Positions 47,310 through 59,706 are shown, counted from the stretch's first letter. The stretch is 64,000 nucleotides of DNA from Macrococcus hajekii (GCF_004359505.1 NZ_SCWE01000002.1:310001-374000), one strand, 5' to 3'. Made by a program: numbers and translations. Notes: generated by a model from the letters alone, not told the origin.

Positions 47310-48641
47310 TTACCCAGAGATTTCTTTTTCAAGATTTTGAATCTCTTTTGCCAGTTTACTGTCGTTTTCTATCTGATTTTTGATTTTCTCATGTGCATGG
47401 ATGACTGTCGTATGATCGCGGCCGCCGAATTCCTCACCGATTTTAGGAAGTGAGTAATCTGTCAGTTCACGTGCCAGATACATCGCAATTTGACGCGGGA
47501 AAACAATAGATTTAGTCCGTTTTTTAGCGCTGAAATCTTCCAGTCGTACATTATAATAGGCTCCTACTATCGTCTGAATATCCTGAATGCTGATTTTTTT
47601 AGGTTTATTGGTAGCGATGATATCTTTTAGTGCTTCTGCGACTAAATCAGGTGTCAATTCACGCTTTACAAGCTTTGAATAAGCACTGACGCGTGTAAGA
47701 GCGCCTTCCAGCTCTCTGATGTTAGAGTGGATTTGGCTTGCGATATAAAGCATAGCTTCATTAGGAATTTCAATATTTTCTTCTTCAGATTTCTTGCGTA
47801 AAATAGCAATTCTTGTTTCCAGATCTGGCGGCGTGACATCTGTGATGAGACCCCACTCGAAGCGAGAACGCAGACGATCTTCAAGCGTCGGTATCTCCTT
47901 AGGTGCCCGGTCACTGGATATTACAATCTGCTTATGATTCTGATGTAGTTCATTAAAGGTATGGAAGAATTCTTCCTGCGTTGACTCCTTGCCGGCTAAA
48001 AATTGAATATCATCGATGAGTAAAACATCGACATTACGATATTTAGAGCGAAATTCCTCTGTTTTATTGTCTTTAATGGAATTGATGAATTCATTTGTGA
48101 ATTTTTCACTTGATGTATAGACGACTTGCGCATTGTCCTTATGTTCCATTACGTAATGCCCGATTGCATGCATTAGATGTGTTTTACCTAAACCGACGCC
48201 CCCATAAATAAAGAGAGGATTGTATGCTTTAGCAGGTGCTTCTGCTACAGCGAGAGAAGCAGCATGACTGAAACGATTGCCACTACCAATGACAAAGGTA
48301 TCAAAGGTATTATCTACATTCAGCTGGTTAGGTAGAATTTCGCTGTCATTATGTTTTACCGGTTCAGGTTCAGGTACCATCATTTCTTCTGTATCGCCAT
48401 TAGAGATAATTTTAATGGTCAATTTTTCACCAATAGTCTCCTGGATAGTCTCCTGGATAACAGAGATATAGTTTTTGACGAGCCAATCAGCGTTGAAAGC
48501 AGTCGGTGCCTCAATGACGATATGGTGATTATCGAGGGTTTTAACTTTAGTATTTACAAACCATGTTTGATAGCTAGGCGCAGACAATTTTTTTTCAAGA
48601 TTTTCGAGGACTTTTGTCCATATAGAATCAATACCGCTCAT
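47310..48641 (-). CDS. dnaA: Chromosomal replication initiator DnaA
   Basis: 443 residues: domain I (to about 85), short linker, AAA+ domain with [15 protein letters not shown] and [12 protein letters not shown], and C-terminal HTH with the DnaA signature [15 protein letters not shown]. Binds the DnaA boxes found on both sides of the gene. A TATACT -10 lies at 48681-48686. Confidence 0.99.
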   Translation of the reverse strand: MSGIDSIWTKVLENLEKKLSAPSYQTWFVNTKVKTLDNHHIVIEAPTAFNADWLVKNYISVIQETIQETIGEKLTIKIISNGDTEEMMVPEPEPVKHNDSEILPNQLNVDNTFDTFVIGSGNRFSHAASLAVAEAPAKAYNPLFIYGGVGLGKTHLMHAIGHYVMEHKDNAQVVYTSSEKFTNEFINSIKDNKTEEFRSKYRNVDVLLIDDIQFLAGKESTQEEFFHTFNELHQNHKQIVISSDRAPKEIPTLEDRLRSRFEWGLITDVTPPDLETRIAILRKKSEEENIEIPNEAMLYIASQIHSNIRELEGALTRVSAYSKLVKRELTPDLVAEALKDIIATNKPKKISIQDIQTIVGAYYNVRLEDFSAKKRTKSIVFPRQIAMYLARELTDYSLPKIGEEFGGRDHTTVIHAHEKIKNQIENDSKLAKEIQNLEKEISG

Positions 48642-49108
48642 ATTGTGCCTCTTTCTTTAATTTTTTATCATTTTATTCACAGTATAATGAGCTGTGTATA
48701 AGGTTAAGCACAAGGTGTGAATAATTATCCACATCTTATCCACAATCTGTGGATAAGATTATTATATAGATTCATTTCCACACGAAATATAAACAGAATG
48801 ATAACAAATAAATCTAGTAATATCAATAGTTTTGTAGAGTTATCCACAAATAAAAAATTAACCACATAGTAAGTTATACACAACTGTGTATTCGTGGATA
48901 ATGAATTTTAAAAGCTGTGTATAATTTTAAAGACTTAAGAAATATCCACAGTTAGACGAATGAGCCATGTGGATAAGTGGATAACTTGGTGACTATAAAT
49001 TTACATGTAAAACTTGCATAGATTTGTGTAATTTGCTATACTTCAGTAGTTATTGTCGATCACATATAAGTGAATAATAGATAAATAAGCAAACAGGAGG
49101 TGTCCTAA
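48642..49108. other. oriC, DnaA-box cluster (rpmH-dnaA gap)
   Basis: 467 bp without a gene. TTATCCACA or its inverse occurs at 48725-48733, 48736-48744, 48748-48756, 48840-48848 and 48968-48976, with one-mismatch copies at 48893-48901, 48942-48950 and 48976-48984. It contains the dnaA promoter (48681) and the rpmH promoter (49014-49042). Together with the dnaA-dnaN gap it forms a bipartite origin. Confidence 0.92.
49014..49042 (+). promoter_or_regulatory. Promoter of rpmH
   Basis: TTGCAT (49014-49019) and TATACT (49037-49042) with a 17-bp spacer, 66 bp before the rpmH start. Confidence 0.75.
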
Positions 49109-49246
49109 GTGGTAAAACGTACTTATCAACCAAATAAACGTAAACATAGTAAAGTTCACGGTTTCCGTGCACGTATGAGCACTAAAAATGGTCGTCGAGT
49201 TCTTGCTCGCCGTCGTCGTAAAGGCAGAAAAGTATTATCAGCTTAA
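49109..49246 (+). CDS. rpmH: Ribosomal protein bL34
   Basis: 45 residues with a GTG start behind [27 protein letters not shown], then [20 protein letters not shown] and VLSA, the invariant L34 sequence. Highly basic 50S protein. A hairpin attenuator separates it from rnpA, as in most bacteria. Confidence 0.98.
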   Translation: MVKRTYQPNKRKHSKVHGFRARMSTKNGRRVLARRRRKGRKVLSA

Positions 49247-49273
49247 GATCACTCTTGCAGTGGTCTTTTTTTT
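49247..49273 (+). terminator. Hairpin with T-run between rpmH and rnpA
   Basis: GATCACT pairs with AGTGGTC (one G-T pair), followed by eight T. Likely partial, keeping RnpA below L34 level. Confidence 0.7.
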
Positions 49274-49328
49274 GTTTAAATGCAGTGAGCCATTTAGTAT
49301 AATTGGAGAAAACGTGCGACAGAAGTGA

Positions 49329-49685
49329 GTGAAAACGTTGGAGAAAAGTTATCGGATTAAAAGAAATGAAGATTTTCAGAATGTCTATAAGAAGGGCAAG
49401 TCGGTCGCTAATCGGCAGTTCGTGATATATCGTTTTGATAAAAAAGAAGCAGAGCACTTCAGACTCGGTATTTCTGTCTCAAAAAAATTAGGCAACGCGG
49501 TTGTCCGTAATCGAATTAAGCGTTCTATTCGTGAAAGCTTTACACGACATAAGGATGATATTTTAGCAGCGGATTTTATTGTAGTTGCTCGTAAACCTGC
49601 TGCCGATATGTCAGTAGAAGAGGTCAATAAAAGTCTTGAACATGTAATGAAGATAGCCAAAGGATTTAATAAACGTATTAAATAA
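49329..49685 (+). CDS. rnpA: Ribonuclease P protein component
   Basis: 118 residues: YRIKRNEDFQNVYKKGKSVA, then the RNR-like box FRLGISVSKKLGNAVVRNRI and KRSIRE. Binds RNase P RNA for tRNA 5' maturation. Start is GTG 49329 or TTG 49338; neither has a strong RBS. Confidence 0.95.
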   Translation: MKTLEKSYRIKRNEDFQNVYKKGKSVANRQFVIYRFDKKEAEHFRLGISVSKKLGNAVVRNRIKRSIRESFTRHKDDILAADFIVVARKPAADMSVEEVNKSLEHVMKIAKGFNKRIK

Positions 49686-49697
49686 GGAGGCGCTGCA

Positions 49698-50450
49698 ATG
49701 CAGGATAGATTTAGAGGGGCGACAGTAGAGGAAGCGGTACAGCAAGGTCTGAAGTCATGGCATGTGGATGAACAGCAAGTTAAAATTGAGGTAGAAGATC
49801 AAGGTAAAAAGGGTCTATTCGGTTTTGGCAGAAGAGAAGCTATCGTATCGCTGACAATTATTGATCCAGAACTGAAGAAATATACACTGGCTGAACTGAA
49901 AAACCGAACAGTTGAAAAAGAAGCTGGTCAGGAGAATGAAGCTAAAGATGAGCCTGAGATTGAACGAGTCAGTGTCCCTAAAAAAGATTTGACGGCATCA
50001 GCCGAAAAAACATTAAGCTATGTGGTTGCTGTGCTGGAAGAAATGAATATCAGTGCGTCAGGTGAAGTGATAGCTAAAGGAAATGAAGTGACCCTCAATC
50101 TTGTTTCAGAAGATGCGGCAAGAATCATCGGTAAACGTGGCCACGTGCTTAATGCGCTGCAAGTAATCGCTCAGACTTATATCCAGCAGGTTCATAAGGG
50201 TTATATTACTTTAATGCTTGATATCGAGAATTATCGGGAGAAACGTAAAGAAATTCTTGAAAATCTTGCACTTAATATGGCAAATAAAGCATTAGATGAT
50301 GAAGAAATGGTCAAATTTGAGCCAATGCCGAACTATGAACGAAAAATCATTCATCAAGTATTAGGACGTATCCCGAATATTGAGACTTATTCTGAAGGAC
50401 GAGAACCTCACCGGTATCTTGTTATTAGAGCGAAGCCACACCGTCAATAA
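49698..50450 (+). CDS. jag: Jag/KhpB RNA-binding protein
   Basis: 250 residues: Jag-N domain (FRGATVEEAVQQGLKSWHVD), KH-like domain (RIIGKRGHVLNALQVIAQTY), and R3H domain (MPNYERKIIHQVL, ending EGREPHRYLVIRAKP). RNA-binding KhpB linked to cell-division and envelope mRNA control. The yidC gene usual between rnpA and jag is missing, as in staphylococci. RBS AAGGAGG, 12 bp behind rnpA. Confidence 0.93.
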   Translation: MQDRFRGATVEEAVQQGLKSWHVDEQQVKIEVEDQGKKGLFGFGRREAIVSLTIIDPELKKYTLAELKNRTVEKEAGQENEAKDEPEIERVSVPKKDLTASAEKTLSYVVAVLEEMNISASGEVIAKGNEVTLNLVSEDAARIIGKRGHVLNALQVIAQTYIQQVHKGYITLMLDIENYREKRKEILENLALNMANKALDDEEMVKFEPMPNYERKIIHQVLGRIPNIETYSEGREPHRYLVIRAKPHRQ

Positions 50451-50461
50451 TATAATAAGTA

Positions 50462-50495
50462 ATTAACTCTAAAAACTTTTGTTTTTAGAGTTAAT
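50462..50495 (+). terminator. Hairpin terminator after jag
   Basis: ATTAACTCTAAAAAC pairs with GTTTTTAGAGTTAAT; the following CTATTTATT is only moderately T-rich. Confidence 0.6.
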
Positions 50496-50574
50496 CTATT
50501 TATTCAGAGCATATGGATTTGTTTTTATCACTATTCATCTTACAATCAACGGATGAGTAAACGGAGGTAATCAT

Positions 50575-51954
50575 ATGGAATTAGAAACTATTTCAAGCAT
50601 CTCGACCCCCATGGGTGAAGGTGCCATTGCCATCGTCAGATTATCGGGTCACGATGCAGTTGAAATTGCAGATCGTCTCTATATAGGAAAGAAGACATTA
50701 TCAGAAGTAGAGAGCCACACGATTAATTATGGACACATCAAAGATCCTGAAACTGATGAAATCATTGAAGAAGTTATGGTTGCTGTGATGCGTGCACCAC
50801 GTACTTATACACGAGAGAATATTGTTGAAATCAATTGTCACGGTGGGATTATGACGGTTAATCGTATTCTTGAGCTTACTTTATCTCATGGCGCTCGTCT
50901 TGCGGAGCCAGGTGAATTTACGAAACGTGCTTTCCTGAATGGACGTATTGACTTATCTCAGGCGGAAGGTATTATGGATTTCATTCGTTCGAAGACCGAT
51001 CGTGCAAGTAAGGTTGCTATGAGTCAGATTGAAGGCCGATTAAGTACGATGATCCAAGGACTGAGACAGTCTATTCTTGAAATTCTGGCACAAGTAGAAG
51101 TTAATATCGACTATCCTGAATATGATGATGTAGAGGAAGCGACGACTCAGTTCCTGCTGACAGAAGCACAGAAAATAGAGCAGGCGATTGACCAGCTGCT
51201 GACTACGAGTGGACAAGGCAAGATTTTACGTGAAGGTCTGGCGACTGTTATCATCGGTAAACCTAACGTAGGTAAAAGTTCAATGCTGAATACTCTTATT
51301 CAGGATAATAAAGCGATTGTCACCGAAGTAGCAGGTACGACACGTGATGTACTTGAAGAGTATGTCAATGTCAGAGGTGTTCCTTTACGTCTGGTGGATA
51401 CAGCAGGTATAAGAGAGACTGAGGATGTTGTTGAGAAAATCGGTGTTGAGCGGAGCCGCGAAGCATTGAATAAAGCAGATCTCATTCTGTATGTGCTGAA
51501 TTATAACGAACCTCTCACAGAAAGTGACTATCAGCTGGCTGAACTGATCAAGTCAGAGGATGTGATTGTTATCATCAATAAAACTGACTTAGAACAGAAG
51601 CTTGATATAGATGAAGTGAAGAAAATGATGGGAGATGCACCCATGGTTGAGACATCGATGTTATCGCAGGCTGGGATTGATCAGCTGGAGGAGCAGATTG
51701 CGAATCTCTTCTTTGAAGGAGAAGTACAGCAGCAGGATATGACTTATGTTTCTAACGCACGACACATCAGCCTACTTAAAAGTGCGAAGAAATCAATTCA
51801 TGAGGCAATGATGGCAGCTGAAGCAGGTGTACCGATTGATATGGTACAGATTGACCTCATCAGAACGTGGGAATTACTCGGAGAAGTTATTGGAGAAGAA
51901 GTATCAGACAGCTTGATTGATCAGTTATTCAGTCAGTTCTGTCTAGGTAAATAA
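50575..51954 (+). CDS. mnmE: tRNA uridine-34 modification GTPase MnmE
   Basis: 459 residues: folate-binding N-domain ([20 protein letters not shown]), G domain inside a helical domain ([26 protein letters not shown]), and C-terminal FCLGK bearing the catalytic Cys. Acts with MnmG on wobble U34 of tRNAs. AGGAGG-like GGAGG precedes the ATG. Confidence 0.98.
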   Translation: MELETISSISTPMGEGAIAIVRLSGHDAVEIADRLYIGKKTLSEVESHTINYGHIKDPETDEIIEEVMVAVMRAPRTYTRENIVEINCHGGIMTVNRILELTLSHGARLAEPGEFTKRAFLNGRIDLSQAEGIMDFIRSKTDRASKVAMSQIEGRLSTMIQGLRQSILEILAQVEVNIDYPEYDDVEEATTQFLLTEAQKIEQAIDQLLTTSGQGKILREGLATVIIGKPNVGKSSMLNTLIQDNKAIVTEVAGTTRDVLEEYVNVRGVPLRLVDTAGIRETEDVVEKIGVERSREALNKADLILYVLNYNEPLTESDYQLAELIKSEDVIVIINKTDLEQKLDIDEVKKMMGDAPMVETSMLSQAGIDQLEEQIANLFFEGEVQQQDMTYVSNARHISLLKSAKKSIHEAMMAAEAGVPIDMVQIDLIRTWELLGEVIGEEVSDSLIDQLFSQFCLGK

Positions 51955-51966
51955 GGAGGAGATTAT

Positions 51967-53838
51967 TTGGAAAGATATGACGTAATCGTCGTAGGAGCAG
52001 GTCATGCAGGTGTAGAAGCAGGACTTGCAGCAGCGCGTATGGGTGCAAAAACATTGATGCTGACCATCAACCTGGATTCAGTTGCCTTTATGCCCTGTAA
52101 TCCGTCAGTAGGGGGACCGGCAAAAGGAATCGTAGTACGTGAAATAGATGCACTGGGCGGGCAGATGGCTAAGACTATCGACAAAACGCATATTCAGATG
52201 CGTATGCTGAATACAGGGAAAGGGCCAGCTGTTCGTGCACTACGTGCCCAGGCTGATAAAGTACTTTATCAGCAGGAAATGAAAGATGTGATTGAAAATA
52301 CACCTAACCTAGATATTATGCAAGGTATGGTTGAACGACTGATTATTGAAGAGGGCACAGTTAAAGGCGTTGAAACGGTTATTGGCACCACTTATTTTGC
52401 AGATGCAGTCGTTCTGACAACTGGAACATTTCTGCGTGGAGAGATTATTCTCGGTAAAATCAAGTATTCATCAGGGCCAAACCACCAACTGCCATCCATT
52501 ACGTTAGCGGATCACCTGCGTGAACTAGGCTTTAATATTGTCCGCTTCAAAACAGGAACCCCTCCTCGTGTGAACGGTAAGACCATTGACTACGATAAAA
52601 CAGAAATTCAGCCTGGTGACGATGTAGGCCGTGCATTCAGTTACGAAACGACAGACTATATTCTAGATCAATTACCATGCTGGCTCACATACACGAATGA
52701 CAAGACACATCAGATTATTGATGACAACCTGCACCTCTCAGCGATGTACTCAGGGATGATCAAAGGAACAGGGCCTCGTTACTGTCCATCTATTGAAGAT
52801 AAATTTGTTCGTTTTAATGATAAACCACGTCATCAGATTTTCCTGGAGCCTGAAGGTCGTCATACGAAGGAAGTTTACGTGCAAGGTCTATCAACAAGCT
52901 TACCTGAACATGTTCAGCGTCAGATGCTGCAGTCTATACCAGGTCTAGAACGTGCTGATATGATGCGGGCAGGTTATGCGATAGAATATGATGCAATCGT
53001 CCCAACACAGCTCTGGCCGACACTTGAAACGAAAAAAATAACAGGTCTCTTCACTGCAGGACAGATTAACGGGACATCTGGTTATGAGGAAGCGGCAGGT
53101 CAAGGTCTGATGGCAGGTATTAATGCAGCAGCTAAAGTGCTGGAGCGTGAACCGGTTATACTGGGTCGCGCCGATGCTTATATTGGTGTATTGATTGATG
53201 ATCTTGTAACAAAAGGTACGAATGAACCTTATCGTCTCTTAACAAGCCGTGCGGAATATCGTCTTCTCCTGCGCCATGACAATGCAGACCTGCGTCTGAC
53301 TGAAATCGGGCATGAGCTTGGACTGATTTCTGAAGAACGATTCGCACAGTTTGAAGCGAAGAAAGAAGCGATTGCTGCTGAAATTAAACGTCTGACAGAG
53401 ACGCGTATCAAACCGAATGAGCATACACAGAAGTTGATTGCTGAGCGCGGCGGTACTGCTTTAAAAGACGGTATTCTAGCTATTGATCTACTGAAGCGGC
53501 CTGAGATGGATTATGCAGCGATTCAGGAAATTCTTGATGACGGTCTGACAATCTCAGAAGAAGTGGCGGAACAAGTTGAAATTCAGACGAAATACGCCGG
53601 TTATATCGATAAGTCGTTACAGCAGGTTGAAAAAATGAAGCGAATGGAAAATAAAAAAATTCCGGATCATATCGATTATGATGATATTCACAGTCTGGCA
53701 ACTGAAGCTCGTCAGAAACTGAAGGAAGTCAAACCGTTAAGTGTAGGACAAGCAGCACGTATTTCCGGGGTTAACCCGGCTGACGTATCGATTTTACTTG
53801 TCTATATTGAACAGGGAAAGATTGCGAAGGTGAAATAG
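51967..53838 (+). CDS. mnmG: tRNA uridine-34 carboxymethylaminomethyl synthase MnmG
   Basis: 623 residues with TTG start behind AAGGAGGAG. FAD loop [28 protein letters not shown], and [20 protein letters not shown] enzyme that partners with MnmE, whose gene ends 12 bp upstream. Confidence 0.98.
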   Translation: MERYDVIVVGAGHAGVEAGLAAARMGAKTLMLTINLDSVAFMPCNPSVGGPAKGIVVREIDALGGQMAKTIDKTHIQMRMLNTGKGPAVRALRAQADKVLYQQEMKDVIENTPNLDIMQGMVERLIIEEGTVKGVETVIGTTYFADAVVLTTGTFLRGEIILGKIKYSSGPNHQLPSITLADHLRELGFNIVRFKTGTPPRVNGKTIDYDKTEIQPGDDVGRAFSYETTDYILDQLPCWLTYTNDKTHQIIDDNLHLSAMYSGMIKGTGPRYCPSIEDKFVRFNDKPRHQIFLEPEGRHTKEVYVQGLSTSLPEHVQRQMLQSIPGLERADMMRAGYAIEYDAIVPTQLWPTLETKKITGLFTAGQINGTSGYEEAAGQGLMAGINAAAKVLEREPVILGRADAYIGVLIDDLVTKGTNEPYRLLTSRAEYRLLLRHDNADLRLTEIGHELGLISEERFAQFEAKKEAIAAEIKRLTETRIKPNEHTQKLIAERGGTALKDGILAIDLLKRPEMDYAAIQEILDDGLTISEEVAEQVEIQTKYAGYIDKSLQQVEKMKRMENKKIPDHIDYDDIHSLATEARQKLKEVKPLSVGQAARISGVNPADVSILLVYIEQGKIAKVK

Positions 53839-54555
53839 ATGAATGAACAACAATTTACTGAAGCATTACGCGCGAAAGGCTTTGAATTAACAGCAGAACA
53901 GCTGAAACAGTTTGCAATCTATTATGAAAATCTAGTAGAGTGGAATGAGAAAATTAATTTAACAGCAGTAACAGAAAAGGAAGAAGTCTACTTAAAGCAT
54001 TTCTTTGACTCTGTGACCCCTGCTTTTTACTTTGATTTTACAGCAATTGAATCATTATGTGATGTGGGTGCAGGAGCAGGTTTTCCGAGTATTCCTCTTA
54101 AAATACTTTTCCCTCACCTTAAACTGACTATTGTTGATTCACTGAATAAGCGTATCAACTTCTTAAATCATCTGGCTGCTGAGCTCAATCTTGAACAGGT
54201 GAGATTTATTCATGACCGTGCGGAGACGTTCGGACGTACAGACCAGCGTGAGAGTTTTGATGTCGTGACGGCTCGTGCAGTAGCAAGACTGTCAGTTTTA
54301 AGTGAATTCTGTCTGCCACTCGTAAAGAAAGGCGGCCATTTCCTGGCGCTGAAAGGGGCGCAAGGGGAGACAGAAACAGAAGAAGGCGAATTTGCTGTTA
54401 AGCTTCTGGGTGGCGAGATTGTCGCTAATCATATGTTTACATTACCGATGGAAGAAAGCACGCGCTATATTGTAGAGATTGAAAAGCGTAGACAGACTGC
54501 AAAGAAATACCCGAGAAAAGCAGGAACGCCTGCAAAAGAACCGTTGATGAAATAA
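53839..54555 (+). CDS. rsmG: 16S rRNA (G527-N7)-methyltransferase
   Basis: 238 residues: SAM-binding [16 protein letters not shown] and later [14 protein letters not shown]. Starts at the base after the mnmG stop, so translation is coupled. Loss gives low-level streptomycin resistance; frame is intact. Confidence 0.97.
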   Translation: MNEQQFTEALRAKGFELTAEQLKQFAIYYENLVEWNEKINLTAVTEKEEVYLKHFFDSVTPAFYFDFTAIESLCDVGAGAGFPSIPLKILFPHLKLTIVDSLNKRINFLNHLAAELNLEQVRFIHDRAETFGRTDQRESFDVVTARAVARLSVLSEFCLPLVKKGGHFLALKGAQGETETEEGEFAVKLLGGEIVANHMFTLPMEESTRYIVEIEKRRQTAKKYPRKAGTPAKEPLMK

Positions 54556-54582
54556 TGATGTGATGAAAGTGAGTCGAATGAG

Positions 54583-55425
54583 ATGAAGAAACCTTTTTCA
54601 AAGCTATTTGGATTGCGTGACAAAGAGGACTTAGCAATTGAACGTGCAGAGGGCAATGTCATTAAACTGGCGATTGAACGAATTGTACCCAACCGCTATC
54701 AGCCGAGACAAGTATTTGATGAAGAAAAAATTCAGGAACTGGCAGATTCCATTAAGTCATACGGCTTACTGCAGCCAATTGTAGTTCGTCCGATTGAAGA
54801 AGAGATGTACGAAATCATTGCAGGTGAACGTCGTTTTCGTGCGCTGAAATTAAATGGTGTGGCGGAGACTGAAGTCATTGTTAAACCGATGAATGATAAG
54901 GAAACAGCAGCTATTGCGCTGATTGAAAATATCCAGCGTGAGAATCTGTCGGTAGTCGAAGAGGCGGAAGCCTATAAAAAATTACTGGATCTTGACGGTA
55001 TCACTCAGCAGGATTTAGCGACGAGTCTCGGAAAAAGTCAATCTTTTATCGCGAATAAGCTGCGATTACTCAGATTATCTTCACCCATTTTAGAAGCACT
55101 TGGCAAGTCACAGATTACAGAACGTCATGCGCGAAGTCTGCTCGCTTTATCAGAAGTGCAGCAGAAAGAAATGCTGCAGATTATTAAAAGTCAGAGTCTG
55201 AACGTAAAACAGACGGAAGAACGTGTAAAGCGCATGCTGGGCGGCGAAAATGTGAAACCGACTAGAATTGCGTTTACTCGAGATATGAAACTGGCTTTTA
55301 ACACTATCAACGAAAGTGTAAAAGCGGTAGAAAAAAGCGGGATTAAAGTTAAACGTAAAGACACTGAGTATACCAATTTTTACGAAATCTCAATCAAGGT
55401 TTTCAAAAATCAGAATAAGCAGTAG
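54583..55425 (+). CDS. noc: Nucleoid occlusion protein Noc
   Basis: 280 residues, ParB-like CTP-dependent clamp: N-terminal amphipathic membrane-targeting helix (MKKPFSKLFGLRDKE), IIAGERRFRALKLNG CTP motif, and HTH (QQDLATSLGKSQSFIANKLR). Prevents Z-ring assembly over the nucleoid. No Noc-binding sites were searched for. Closed by a terminator at 55426. Confidence 0.95.
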   Translation: MKKPFSKLFGLRDKEDLAIERAEGNVIKLAIERIVPNRYQPRQVFDEEKIQELADSIKSYGLLQPIVVRPIEEEMYEIIAGERRFRALKLNGVAETEVIVKPMNDKETAAIALIENIQRENLSVVEEAEAYKKLLDLDGITQQDLATSLGKSQSFIANKLRLLRLSSPILEALGKSQITERHARSLLALSEVQQKEMLQIIKSQSLNVKQTEERVKRMLGGENVKPTRIAFTRDMKLAFNTINESVKAVEKSGIKVKRKDTEYTNFYEISIKVFKNQNKQ

Positions 55426-55450
55426 AACCATCCACTCTGGATGGTTTTTT
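55426..55450 (+). terminator. Terminator of the mnmE-noc group
   Basis: AACCATCC pairs with GGATGGTT around ACTCT, followed by TTTTTT. Confidence 0.85.
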
Positions 55451-55518
55451 ACTTTGTGCAGTTTGATGGTAATATTGTTATAATCTTAATGATGAATAAA
55501 CAGCAGGGAGAGGAAAAT

Positions 55519-56269
<751 letters not shown>

Positions 56270-56277
<8 letters not shown>

Positions 56278-57115
56278 AGGACTAGGTAAAGGTCTAGGTC
56301 GTGGCCTTGATGCACTCTTCCAGGATAATAAAGGCGATGAAGTAGTCGAACAACTGAGATTGGATGACATTCGTCCCAATCCTTATCAGCCGCGAAACGA
56401 ATTTGATGAAATAGCACTTGCTGAACTTGCTGAGTCGGTCAAACTGCACGGCATTCTGCAGCCGATTATCGTTAAAAAATCAGTTAAAGGTTACGATATT
56501 GTAGCAGGTGAGCGTCGTTACCGGGCAAGTAAGCTAGCAGGTAAACAAGACATTCCTGCTATTGTGAAATCGATGACTGATAAGCAGATGATGGAATTTG
56601 CCATCATTGAAAATCTTCAGCGTGAAGATCTGAATGCACTTGAAGAAGCGAAGAGTTATCAGCTCCTGATGGATCATTTATCTCTTAATCAGGGAGAAGC
56701 AGCTGACCGTCTTGGGAAATCGAGACCTTATATCGCTAATATGCTGCGACTGTTAAATTTACCGCAGGAAATCAAGCAACTCATCAACGATAAAAAGATT
56801 TCCGGTGCTCATGGTCGTACTTTACTAGGTCTCAAAGATCAGGAAGAGATGATTGCGATTGCACATCGTGTGGTGAAAGAAGCCTGGAGTGTCAGACAAC
56901 TTGAGCAGTATGTGAAGTCATTATCACCTAAGGCTGATAAACAAAAGAAAGAGAACGCTAAACCGAAGTTTCTCGTGAAACATGAACAGACGTTAAAGCA
57001 ACATCTCGGTACAAATGTTGAGATTTCAAAGTCTCGTAAAAAAGGAAAAATCGCTATTGAATTTACATCTGAAGAAGAATTTAATCGTCTGATTGAATTA
57101 CTGGAGCGTGTATAA
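56270..57115 (+). CDS. parB: Chromosome partitioning protein ParB (Spo0J)
   Basis: 281 residues: AKGLGKGLGRGLDALF (ParA-stimulating N-terminus), GERRYRASKLAG CTPase motif, HTH RLGKSRPYIANMLRLL, and C-terminal dimer domain. Overlaps parA by 8 bases. parS sites were not searched systematically. Confidence 0.97.
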
Positions 57116-57119
57116 TTGA

Positions 57120-58004
57120 ATGACGCCGATGATTAAATCGTTATTTGAACCAGTATTAGATGCTGAAATGTGGAAGAGCATCGGACTCAATACATTCTGG
57201 TCCATCATCATTATCTTTGTCGCGTTTATCATCATCAAGCTTCTTCATTTCGTTATTTCACAGTTTTTTCAGGTTCGAAGACTTTCGAGACTCTCCAACT
57301 CAGAAAAAAGAGATACAACACTTGTTAAACTGCTGCAGAATATTGTCACCTATGTCGTCTGGTTTATTGTACTGACGACCGTTCTGAGCAATATGGGAAT
57401 TAAAGTAGAGAGTCTGATTGCAGGTGCCGGAGTTGCAGGTATCGCTATCGGTTTCGGTGCACAGACACTCGTTAAAGATGTTATCACTGGATTTTTCATT
57501 ATTTTCGAGAGTCAGTTTGACGTAGGTGACTATGTTCGTATCAACACAGGTGGAACTAAGGTGGCCGAAGGAACTGTCCAGTCTATTGGACTGCGCTCAA
57601 CGCGCATCCGGTCGTTCACAGGTGAACTGACAATTCTGCCAAACGGAACAATGAATGAAATTGTGAACTTCTCAGTCAATAACTCTGTCGCCGTGTTTGA
57701 GGTCTCAATCTCAAGTGAAGAGAATATTGGAGCCGTTGAAGCAATGCTTGAGCCTTATCTTGCTACATTGAAGGATAAATATGAAGATGTAGTGAAGGTG
57801 CCTGAAATACTAGGTGTCGATATGGTAAAAGCTGGAGAAGCTGTCATTAAGATATCAGCTGAAACCTTGCCTAACAATCATACGAAAGTCTCTCGCCTCC
57901 TGCGTGGGGATCTGAAGGATTTTCTTGATGCAAAAGGAGTTAGAGCACCTGTTCCGAGAATGGTGATGTATAACCAGCCAAAGGGGGGACCTGGACATGA
58001 TTAA
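57120..58004 (+). CDS. MscS-type mechanosensitive channel
   Basis: 294 residues: three membrane helices, the third with AGAGVAGIAIGFGAQTLVKD pore-lining repeats, followed by FESQFDVGDYVRI and the beta domain. Osmotic safety valve in the cytoplasmic membrane. Lies between parB and DUF951, as in many Firmicutes. Confidence 0.95.
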   Translation: MTPMIKSLFEPVLDAEMWKSIGLNTFWSIIIIFVAFIIIKLLHFVISQFFQVRRLSRLSNSEKRDTTLVKLLQNIVTYVVWFIVLTTVLSNMGIKVESLIAGAGVAGIAIGFGAQTLVKDVITGFFIIFESQFDVGDYVRINTGGTKVAEGTVQSIGLRSTRIRSFTGELTILPNGTMNEIVNFSVNNSVAVFEVSISSEENIGAVEAMLEPYLATLKDKYEDVVKVPEILGVDMVKAGEAVIKISAETLPNNHTKVSRLLRGDLKDFLDAKGVRAPVPRMVMYNQPKGGPGHD

Positions 58005-58191
58005 TTATCAGATGAATGATATTGTTGAGATGAAGAAGCAGCATGCTTGCGGCACCAATGCATTTCGCATCATCCGTCTAGGTGCTGATATTCGTATTAA
58101 ATGTGAAAATTGTGGTAGAAGCATTTTACTGCCGCGCCCAGAATTCAATAAAAAACTAAAAAAAATTATTTCGTCAGCTGACGAATCATAA
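57997..58191 (+). CDS. DUF951 zinc-ribbon protein
   Basis: 64 residues. KKQHACGTNAFRIIRLGADI and CENCGRSILLPR give one His/Cys and a CxxC cluster, the DUF951 pattern. Unknown function, always near parB/ychF. Overlaps the mscS stop by 8 bases. Confidence 0.93.
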   Translation: MINYQMNDIVEMKKQHACGTNAFRIIRLGADIRIKCENCGRSILLPRPEFNKKLKKIISSADES

Positions 58192-58204
58192 AAGGAGAAC
58201 AATC

Positions 58205-59305
58205 ATGGCATTAACAGCAGGCATCGTAGGTTTGCCGAACGTCGGTAAATCCACTTTATTCAATGCAATTACAAAAGCGGGTGCACTTGCCGCTAACTAT
58301 CCATTCGCAACAATTGACCCGAACGTCGGTATCGTCGAAGTACCTGATTACCGATTAGATAAGTTAACAGAGCTTGTTACACCGAAGAAGACCGTTCCTA
58401 CTGCGTTTGAGTTTACTGATATTGCAGGTATCGTTAAAGGTGCTTCAAAAGGTGAAGGACTTGGGAATAAATTCCTGTCTCATATTCGTGAAGTAGATGC
58501 TATCTGTCAGGTCGTCCGTGCATTCGAAGATGAGAATATTACGCACGTCTCAGGTAAAGTCAATCCTGTTGATGACATTGAAGTCATCAATATGGAGCTC
58601 GTACTTGCTGATATAGAGTCTGTCGAGAAACGTTATGCACGTGTGCAGAAAATGGCTAAACAGAAAGATAAGGATGCTATGGCAGAAGAAGCCGTCCTTT
58701 CGATTGTTAAAGAGGCACTTGAGAACGAACAGCCTGTCCGCAGTGTCGACTTTACACCAGAACAACAGCGTCTCGTAAAAGGGATGCACCTCCTGACAGC
58801 GAAGCCGATGCTATACGTGGCAAATGTGGCAGAAGATGATCTGTTAGACGCGGATGAGAATCAGTTTGTGAAAGCTATCCGTGAATATGCAGCAAATGAA
58901 GGATCAGAAGTGATTGTCATCAGTGCACGTATTGAAGAAGAACTAGCTGCACTGGATGATGAAGATAAACAGGAATATTTAACAGATCTCGGAATTGAGG
59001 AGTCAGGTCTGGATAAATTAATCAAAGCATCTTACAACTTACTTGGACTTGCGACTTATTTCACTGCTGGTGAGCAGGAAGTACGCGCGTGGACTTTTAA
59101 ACAAGGTATGACAGCACCACAATGTGCAGGTATCATTCATACTGACTTCGAGCGTGGCTTCATCCGTGCTGAGACAGTCAGCTTTGACGACCTGGTCAAT
59201 AATAACGGTATGAGTGGCGCGAAAGAAGCAGGTAAAGTTCGACTTGAAGGTAAAGAGTATCTCATGAAAGACGGGGATGTTGTTCACTTCAGATTCAACG
59301 TTTAA
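58205..59305 (+). CDS. ychF: Ribosome-binding ATPase YchF
   Basis: 366 residues, Obg-family P-loop [35 protein letters not shown] and NVAEDDL (in place of NKxD, giving ATP preference), plus C-terminal TGS domain. RBS AAAGGAG. Confidence 0.98.
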   Translation: MALTAGIVGLPNVGKSTLFNAITKAGALAANYPFATIDPNVGIVEVPDYRLDKLTELVTPKKTVPTAFEFTDIAGIVKGASKGEGLGNKFLSHIREVDAICQVVRAFEDENITHVSGKVNPVDDIEVINMELVLADIESVEKRYARVQKMAKQKDKDAMAEEAVLSIVKEALENEQPVRSVDFTPEQQRLVKGMHLLTAKPMLYVANVAEDDLLDADENQFVKAIREYAANEGSEVIVISARIEEELAALDDEDKQEYLTDLGIEESGLDKLIKASYNLLGLATYFTAGEQEVRAWTFKQGMTAPQCAGIIHTDFERGFIRAETVSFDDLVNNNGMSGAKEAGKVRLEGKEYLMKDGDVVHFRFNV

Positions 59306-59320
59306 TTCAAGGGGGTAGAC

Positions 59321-59644
59321 ATGAAAACTTTGAAGCGTATCATCTATGGCATTAAAGTCATTACGAAGTCAGGTGCTAAAGGACAGGAGATTTATAATGT
59401 CGTTTATTATTACTTCGTGCAGGCCGTCCAAAAAGATGATTATGTTGCTCTGAATGAAGATATATATAAGAAAATCAGTTATCCTGAAGATGCTATCCGC
59501 TATCTGGATATCATTAACTGTGAGGATATTGATCCTGAAGATAGTGATTATTATCTTTATGAGTACCTTCATTATTCAAAAGACATTAAGTTATTTCATG
59601 TTAAAGAAATGGTTGTCTATAAATTGGACGAAGTACTCTACTAA
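59321..59644 (+). CDS. Hypothetical protein between ychF and rpsF
   Basis: 107 residues, soluble and acidic with many Tyr and Asp: MKTLKRIIYGIKVITKSGAK then YYFVQAVQKDDYVALNEDIY and an ED-rich C-terminal half. RBS AAGGGGG and 15-bp gap to ychF indicate a real, probably cotranscribed gene. No family recognised. Confidence 0.6.
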   Translation: MKTLKRIIYGIKVITKSGAKGQEIYNVVYYYFVQAVQKDDYVALNEDIYKKISYPEDAIRYLDIINCEDIDPEDSDYYLYEYLHYSKDIKLFHVKEMVVYKLDEVLY

Positions 59645-59706
59645 TGTTGTAATGTGTATCATTCTATGCTATAATATTCAATTGTGAGTAATGAAAATTA
59701 TTCCTT

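Noticed and set aside
49247-49328. Missing gene between rpmH and rnpA
   Set aside because: The gap is an attenuator hairpin and short leader, as usual for this pair.
49686-49697. Deletion of yidC between rnpA and jag
   Set aside because: Its absence is normal in staphylococci, which carry yidC elsewhere.
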